Shown piece by piece: positions 25,411-34,400 of a stretch of DNA of 64,000 nucleotides. The translations under genes and the position numbers were made by a program. The notes beneath the pieces are model-generated. The model was not told the origin of the DNA. It ran no database searches and worked only from the letters and a program-made list of their open reading frames with translations. The stretch is taken from contig CM034394.1 in the NCBI GenBank assembly GCA_019925095.2, positions 9,684,272 through 9,748,271 of the forward strand. Direction: 5' to 3'. Positions within the stretch are counted from its first letter, which is position 1, and the number at the start of each line of letters is the position of its first letter. The DNA is from Dendrolimus kikuchii. Lineage: Eukaryota; Arthropoda; Insecta; Lepidoptera; Lasiocampidae.

Positions 25411-28400
25411 GTGAGATATGTTTTGCTTAATATATTAGCTACCGTTTATGAATCGGCTGTTAGGTGCATATTCATAATGATATTAGATACCATTCATGAT
25501 CTTTTTAAACATATTACAATTTATCTTTTCATCAGGGTATCCCACAGTTGTACAGACGAATATTCTAATAAGAAGCATGGGTCCAGTTTCTGAATTAGAT
25601 ATGGTAAGTCTTTATTGCATTATTGAATATTCATCTATCGGAAATAGCTGCATATTTTCAGCTTTTCGAGTTGATTCTTTTGGACTATGGGGGCTTGAAG
25701 CGCCCAAGCTTTATCAAGGAAACCAAACGTAATATTAGATTTTTCAAGTGATCAAAAAGCTGTTCTACGTTTCGCACAACATACTAACGAGGCAACGTAA
25801 ATATATATTTGTAAATATATCAAACTCTTCTGTTCGTGTGTATGTCACTGAACTCCTTCTAAACGGTTAGACCGATTGGTGGTGCCAAGGGTAAATTTTG
25901 AAGTCCTTCCACACCTCCCCTCTAGCACACCACGTGGCGGCGGTTGTATAATAAATTGCCCTACCTCCTGGACTGGTGCGGCCTTCGATAATATAACTCA
26001 AGAACAGTGGACGGCAGGACAATCAGATCAATCGTTGCATCCGATTGATCATATGGGAAGGAAAATCTGGTCACTAACCTTAACCTCCCGAAACTGCACT
26101 TCTCCCAATTCGGCAAGCCTGGAGACGTCTGGCAGCGGTCGTCGAGGTTCGATTGATTGCACACGGTGGTATTAGATAGTCTTTTTTGTCACACACAAAT
26201 GGCGGTTTAAATTATTAAAAATTAGCACATTATAGATATGGCTGCGGAGCGGGTCGCCATGCGCGCGCGATCGTGTATTATAATATTGGGGCAGTATTAT
26301 AATAGTGGGGCATCATATAATCAAGGAAATGAACCAATCGAAATAATTGGCCTAAACACCGATTTTGATGAAATTTTTTATGTGTGCAATTGTGAATTTA
26401 AACCATCCCGGGATCCACTTGTGGGTACCAGGATGGTTAAGATTTACAATTGGAGCCGGTAAGTGGCACTGCTAATATTTTTTCTAGGGCAGGGCACAGG
26501 TGCTGGGTTCGCTAGTTTGTATATATATTTAATTTATTGTTAGAATTTGCTTTTAATTTTATTTATATTAAAAATTATTAATAATGCTTATTGAATTGAG
26601 TTATTGAATATTTCATATTATTGTGATTGGCATTTTTCTATTTAACAGGATTATTCAATGGATTGCTACTTCAGGCAATATTGGCGTGACACCCGCCTGT
26701 CGTTCCTTGGTCCCATCCGGTCTTTGTCCCTTTCCATCAAGATGCTTGAAAGGATTTGGAGGCCAGACACCTACTTTTATAACGGGAAACATTCATACGT
26801 CCACACTATCACTGTTCCAAATAAGTTATTGCGGATTAGTCAACACGGCGATATATTGTATTCTATGAGGTATTTTTTTTACAGAAGATGTATTTATTTA
26901 TCTGAAAGCAATCATTATTATTATATTTTAAAAAATATTACTAAATATTAGGAATTATTTTAATTCATCTTATAAAGATTTTTCTAAGTTAAAATATAAT
27001 AATAGAAGACCTCATGGCCGAGCCCAACATAATTGGGGAGATAAAATCTCACCGTCTCCGCTGGCTCGGTCATGTAGAGCGGATGGAGGAGGATCGGGGA
27101 GTGAAGAAAGCATACTTGGGGCGACCAGTCGGGCGTCGACCGACTGGTCGCCCCAAGTATCGATGGAAGGATAGAGTGGAAGCTGACCTGACCGCACTGC
27201 AAGCCTACAATTGGCAAGACACTGCGCAGGACAGAGGAAAATGGCGTGCTCTCGTTTCGGAGGCCAAGACTCACTTTGGGTCACTGAGCCAACGGAGTTA
27301 GTTAGTTAGTTAAAATATAACATGTAAAAAATCAGTCATGAAATCGTATCGTATCGTAATAGTATTTATAAAATCTTAATATATATAAATTACGTGTCAC
27401 GTTGTTTGTCCGCGATGGACTCCTAAACTACTTGACCGATTTTAATCAAATTTGCAAACCGTGTGCAGTTTGATCCGACTTGAAAGATAGGATAGCTTAC
27501 ATTTGGACCCGGTAGGTGGCGCTGCAATCGGGTTCTAAATTTTATTTCTTCAGGGCAGAACAACGTTTGCCGGGACAGCTAGTATGTGTATATAGTACAA
27601 TTATTGCACTTTAATATTCAATCTAGTAGTTAGGTCTTCTTGGTAGATAGGTTATATTTGACGGTTATGCACTTATAATAATGTGATCGTTAAAAATCAG
27701 ACCTTATTTTAATCCATTTATAATATGTGGAAACTGAAAACTACCTATTAAATACATATTAAAAATTACCAGCTAGCAAGAATTAGTTGCATGTAGTCTT
27801 TTTTTTATTTGCAAATAAGGATTCGTTGCAAATAAGTGATGTCGATGGAAATTATTTTAGTTATTTTTATGAATATTTATCAGTTAGTGATATTATGTGA
27901 CCGCACCTGCGTTAGTGTTAAAGATTGAGACTGTAGCCGAATAAGTCTTATTTAAAACATTAAAAATATCGCCCTTAATGCATAGTCACATTAGTGTATT
28001 ACATTATGTGTCATATATCTCAAATAACGCAATAAACCCATCGCCATATCTGCGTAAAATGGCCTATATCTGTAACACTATCGCAAATGACGCCGCACCA
28101 TTAAGCATTTTACGTTTTAGGTATGCTACATGACATGAGAAAAAAAAGATCATGTTGAAAACAACTTAAATTTAAGTATTAGAACTTGACGAACTTAAAA
28201 AAGTGTCTCGTTTAAAAACCAAGACCTATAAGGTCTGTAATTTAAGATAGACTTTGAAACGTATCTCGTTATAACTATCTGTAAACTCTTCTAATTAATA
28301 TCACAAAAAGCTGTTCTCTACTTCATTAATTTCATAGTCGCTAAAGCACCAAAGGACCCACCATTTTTAATTGGCAGAATGAAAAATGCCTTGCTCCGAT

Positions 28401-31400
28401 TACCCGAGTTATTCATTCGCCGTAAAATCGCTATGGTTATTTAAACACTCTAGTTTATTGAAAAATTGTGCAAATCAATCATGTTTATTAATATACATAC
28501 GACGGAACGTTAAAAATAATTTATTTGCATGATTCATTAATCTTCGTAGACGGAACTGGAATGCAAAATAGCGTCTGAAAAAAAGAATTGTCTCCAAAAA
28601 GTATCCCTAAATGCCGCATGGCCAAGCATTTTTCAATTTTTCAGTTACAATATTCTAGAAATATTTTTTTTTATGTTACCTTGTAGGTAAACGGGAAAAC
28701 GATGTATCCAATGGTAAATGGTATTAATGTTCTTTAGAAATAAGTTTAAAGCTGAGTAATAGGACATAGGATTTCAAACTGCGAAATTCTATGAATCCCG
28801 TGACCTTCCACTCTCCTAGAGTATAAGCCCAATGGAAATTTTTTGAAAATCGGTTATAGAAAGTAAATGAGCAGCATTCAATATTTTTACTATATTGCAG
28901 ATTAACTATAAAGGCGAAATGCCCAATGGAACTTCGCAATTTTCCAATGGATCGACAGTCTTGTCCTCTTATTTTAGGAAGTTGTAAGTATATTTTGTTT
29001 TTCCTTTATTACATAACTTATTCCTAGGTTGTCCAGAAGATATCGCTCTTTTGCAATAAGATCGGTCTGTGTCCACAATGAATTATACATGTATTTTTAC
29101 TCATTGTTTATGGTGTATAATAAAGTATTATGTATTTATCCATTATTAATTCGGTATATAAACATAAGAGAAAAAACACATTCCAAAGTAAAAAGTAAAT
29201 AAATAACCACACTAGCAAATACTCGTAAAATTTACGTCACTTTCATATTTAATATCAAAGTGGCCTTGCGCTACGACAGAGGTCATTAAAGAAGGGCGTC
29301 ATTAATTTCCTTCAAGGTCAGCAACATGTTGAAATCGTCTCTGGTATTGCAAACCTCCATAGGCGACGGTGCCCACTTTCTATCAGGTGGGCATTCTGTC
29401 AGTTTGCCTGTTTTTGATAATAAAAAAGTTTTTTGTTCCATCCACGCAGCTTTAGGAATTAATCGATTATCATAAAATTTAGTATTGATACAGGTATCTA
29501 CTTACTTTGATAATTAATAGAATTTATCAGATATCAATCAAGATAACTTGTTGATAAACACGACTCGGCTACAATTTCCAACGTTTTTAACTACTGTTTA
29601 GAAAGAAAAACGCTTCTACGAATCTCCAGTAACAGACCAATCGATTTTCAACTGACATTTTTCGCAGTAAACATTTAAAACACAGTTGTTTAATTAAGTT
29701 TTGCATTAAAGCTTCCACTTATCTCAGTTGTGAAACTCTACTCTCCACAGACGCATACTCGAACCAGCAGCTAGTTTACCAGTGGCAGAATTCGCAAAGC
29801 GTCAACTTTGTTCCGGGCATGACCCTCTCACAGTTTGACCTCATCAGTTTTCCCTACAGAAATTTCACATTCACTAGACGAGAAGGTATGTACACGTGAA
29901 ATTTGTTGAATAGGAACATTTAACCAATTTTTAACAGTTAAGGTTTATCTCTCCTGTACTTGAAGTAAGATTAACTAAAACACTCAAAAAGATAACAGGC
30001 CGTTAAAGTTAAATATCTAGTTTACTATTGCAACTACATTATTATAAGTCTTGATCAATCTCCTTAAGTTATGACAATCGCTTTTAATAATTTTAATTTT
30101 TAACCTAAGTACATAATCAGGGAATTTCAATTTCAACATCCAGCCCTTGCTTTATTGAATGTCCAGGATGCCTCCTATGCTAGATATAACCTACTGGCTT
30201 CTTTACTACTTGAAGCAACGCGATTAAAGACAAGTAGACTAATTTTTCATATATTAAATTAATACTTTTAACACAAGAAATAAATTACCCACTTTTTAAA
30301 AGATATAATATGTAAAGATAAGTACCATTCATTTGGTAGGAAAGTTTGCCGGACACAAACAACGGTAACCCCTCCTTATTACTCTACCTATACAAACATT
30401 AATATATTTTAGGAAGACAGTCTTATATGTACCCTTATTATTACTCTTATTAGTTTGCAATATATTTTCCTATGGATCATATAGTCACAACTGGAATGAA
30501 ATTCATTTGGAAATTATAAAGAAATAAAGTAAAATTTTATTTTCTAGCAAAATTAGATGTATTGAGCGGAAAGCTCCTGAGCCCGATCTCATCAAGACAA
30601 CTCTTTGATCTTATTTATTATGACGATCATGAACTTATACGTGTAAAATAAGTAGTATATTTTATATTTAGGTATATTCCGCTTTTGTAAAATATTTACC
30701 AGTGCTTTAATATCGAGGTTTTATATGTATAATAATTAATAATATAAATGTATAGTGCTACTACTAGTACTACAATATCATATATATCATATTATCCCTA
30801 GTAATAAAAACGTTTAAATCATAACTTACATAATTATTATATTAATATGTGAAGTAAAAACTTTGTACCCCTTTTTACGAAAATTGCGCGGACTGAGGTA
30901 TATGAAATTTCGCACACTTATATAGAGAAGGAGCGCAGAATGCTAATATTTTTTTTAAACTATGCATAAAAAATACATTAAATTAATAAAAAAACATTAC
31001 ACACACTACCATGTATTTGACAAACACACGCATATATACTCTTTTGTTTATTGTTAAAAGTCAAATTAACAGTGTAGCCTTAGCGAAAACTGTGATTATA
31101 GAAGTATGTGGTCTTTTACAACAGAACCTTAATAATGTTCAAACTCCACCACAATTAATTTAAATTATATTTAAATTAATTATGGTCGATTTTCGACCAA
31201 TGGGCGGCCACTAGTAGTTATAAATGTGCCAATGTCGGGCTAAGCCCGTATACACATCACACTTGTCAAAAAACGGATTGACTGGCTACACACATTGCTT
31301 TGGCGATGACGAAATTTCCTCACGATATCTCTCGCCAACACGTGATAATTGTAATAACATGTACTTTTTTATTGCACGAGTTCAACAGATAGGCAGTTGG

Positions 31401-34400
31401 CCCACGTGATGGAAAGCGGTTACCATCGCCTATAGACATTTGTAACACCAAAGATGCTACCAATGTGCTGCCGCTCTCTTAAGGGAGACTAGTACCTGGC
31501 CACTAATGACGGAACACAACTCAAATTTGTTATAACGGCATAGTCTGGACCAGGGATGATAGCCAACCAGACCAGCAAACACCCTACCATCTGGCTGTCG
31601 ACTATTTTGTCACCTCCTACGAAAGGTCGGCCCGACCGCAGGAGGTTGTATTCTTTCTCCATTCCTGCACGGTGATGAACGCTTCTGCACTTTAGGTCTG
31701 ATAAAATTCCTTGATGATATGATCCCTGGCTGGATCCGAACTCACATCACGTGAATAAGACGCACATATATATATATATATATATATAAGCTACTCCTAT
31801 ACCATATTAACATTAAATATAAAGTACAGCTCTTGATGTATTTGGGTATTAACGTATTTATCCAGTCCTTATCTTTATTGCAAATTTTTATATTCAAAGC
31901 ATCGCACGTTTAGCCTTTTTATCTTAAATTGCCTTCCAAAATAAACCCCAAGTGAGCTTTCCGATACAAATATGATTTGCCTCTTTCGTCTTATGTTCGA
32001 AGCAAAATGCGAAATAATGTCAGGCGAGCGGTAGGCACTGGCAGCTCTCCTCGGTGACACGAATCGGCTTTTACGCTTCGCGGAATTTACATTCGCTCAA
32101 ATGCTTAGCGATGTGTTTCGACGCAAATGGACATTGCTTTTCGTACTATCATTTAATATAAGATATCCCCTTATTCCTTATATATTTAAGTACGTACCGA
32201 TACACAAACATTTGAGATCTACGGCTTACTTGGACACGGATCAATTTGTGATGCTCCAATAAACACGGAACCGAAGTCATTGAAGTATACGGCGAACTAA
32301 ATATTACTTTTTTTTTATTTATTTTTTTTGTTTATTTAGGGGGCTAACAGCTATCATTATTAATAACTAAAAATAAAATAGATTTAGAGAAGCTATTAAT
32401 AAGCCTCCACAGATAAAATTATTATGTTTGCACAGGTGACTTTTCAGTGCTTCAAGTATCGTTCAACCTGCAACGGCATACAGGATACTTCCTCATCCAA
32501 GTTTACGTGCCCTGCATTCTCATAGTAGTTCTTTCATGGGTTTCTTTTTGGATACATCGTGAGGTAGGTACTATTTTTCTTCTTTAATTGTACCTGCTAC
32601 TTCGCTCCTACGAGATCTTCATATTTCCTAAATCCTGCAAGATATCGATATGAAACATATGTAATTTAAAATAAAATTACAGTTTTAAAATTTTTAATTA
32701 TACCCTTGAAGTGTTTCGAAGCCTATTCAACACAAACTTTCAGACCGACACACAGATAAAAATCCTATATAATTATGAGTAGGCAACATACAAATAGCAA
32801 TTTTCACTTACATTTTTAATTATTTTGAAATACGAGTCAGACACTTAGCAAAAATACCGCACTTAAAGCGGTTAAAACGTAGTTTTATTATAGGTAGACA
32901 CTTATTTATTAGTGTAGATGTAGATGTACTTAATCAGTGAATATTAACAAATTAATTAATTTATCCTTTCCAGGCTACTTCTGATCGCGTCGGATTGGGA
33001 ATTACAACAGTTTTAACTTTGTCGACCATTAGTTTGGATTCACGAACTGATCTTCCTAAAGTGCGCTACGCCACAGCACTCGACTGGTTTTTGCTAATGA
33101 GTTTCTTCTATTGCATTGCAACTCTGCTCGAGTTTGCTGGAGTGCACTACTTTACCAAGGTAATTCAGGATTTATTGTAGAATGGAACACTTACTCAATT
33201 ACATATGAGTCATTTTTGATTAGTCTCACACTGGCCATTCTTCTTTAAAAACAAATGGTTGTTATAGACAATATTGAAAAAATGGGACTATATAATTACA
33301 ATAGAAAAATAAAACTTAAAGATTTGTAGATAGCATGAAATATGTCGTCATCAGCCAATCGCAGTCCACTGCTGGACGTAGGCCTCCCCAAGTCGGCGCC
33401 ATTCATTCCTGTCCTCCGACTTCCTCATCCAGCTGCTACCGACGACCTTGCGGAGGTCGACGGTCCATCTGGCCGGAGGGCATCCGACACTACGTTTACT
33501 GAAATGAAATGAAACACATGAAATATATGTTCGACGTAAAATAATTGAATATATCAAATACTTCACTTTCTGGTCCCTGTTAGAAGAACAGCGCTGGTCC
33601 TTGTTGGCTAGCACTGATACTGAGTCCAATTTAGGACTTACTTTGATTCTATTTAGTTTTCCTATTTATTTTAGTTTTGTATTTTTGTCTGGAATAAAAT
33701 ATTTTTTCTTTCTTTTTTTCGAACAACATTAGAAATATCGCCACTACGAATCCACCAGAAATTATATTTCGATTCGATTACTGTAAGTTCATAAAAAGTG
33801 GTAAATCCTATCATATCGCTCATAATTCTAAGTAGAACACTAAGCCTAGGTCATCACATTCTAGGGGTCATGTTTTTATAGGTGGGATCAGGTGAAATTG
33901 TAATAGATGATTCGGAATTAAAATTAACGGAGTGGTGGAATCCGTCTTTAGTCAACGCAACGCATATAATCCATAAATCCTACCATATCGCTCACAACTC
34001 TAAGTAGAACACTAAGCCTAGGTCATCACATTCTAGGGGTCATGTTTTTATAGGTGGGATACATGAGTACATTCAAGTCACCATTATTATGTTAACAACC
34101 ATCTCGCCAAAACAAAGAGACACACTAGAAAAATGAACTCTATTCTAAATGTGATTAGTGTCAAATCGAGATGATTTCATACTAAACCAAAATTGTATTT
34201 CGAATTATGTATTTCAAATTGAATTACTTATTGCTAAATTTGCATTGAATGAAAAGCACCTTTCTTTCCTAATGTGAAATTAATGAAATCAATTCTGAAG
34301 ACGTTTGAAACTTAAAAAAAAACTCCTGATCACAGCAGTGTGATTGACGAAGAGGATGATATGTGCATAATAATATTTATTACGTTTAATCGAGGGTAAA

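Noticed and set aside
33882..33891. Ten-base micro-exon of Grd ending at the good donor CAG/gtgaaa
   Set aside because: It would shift the frame of the next exon into a stop after a few codons.
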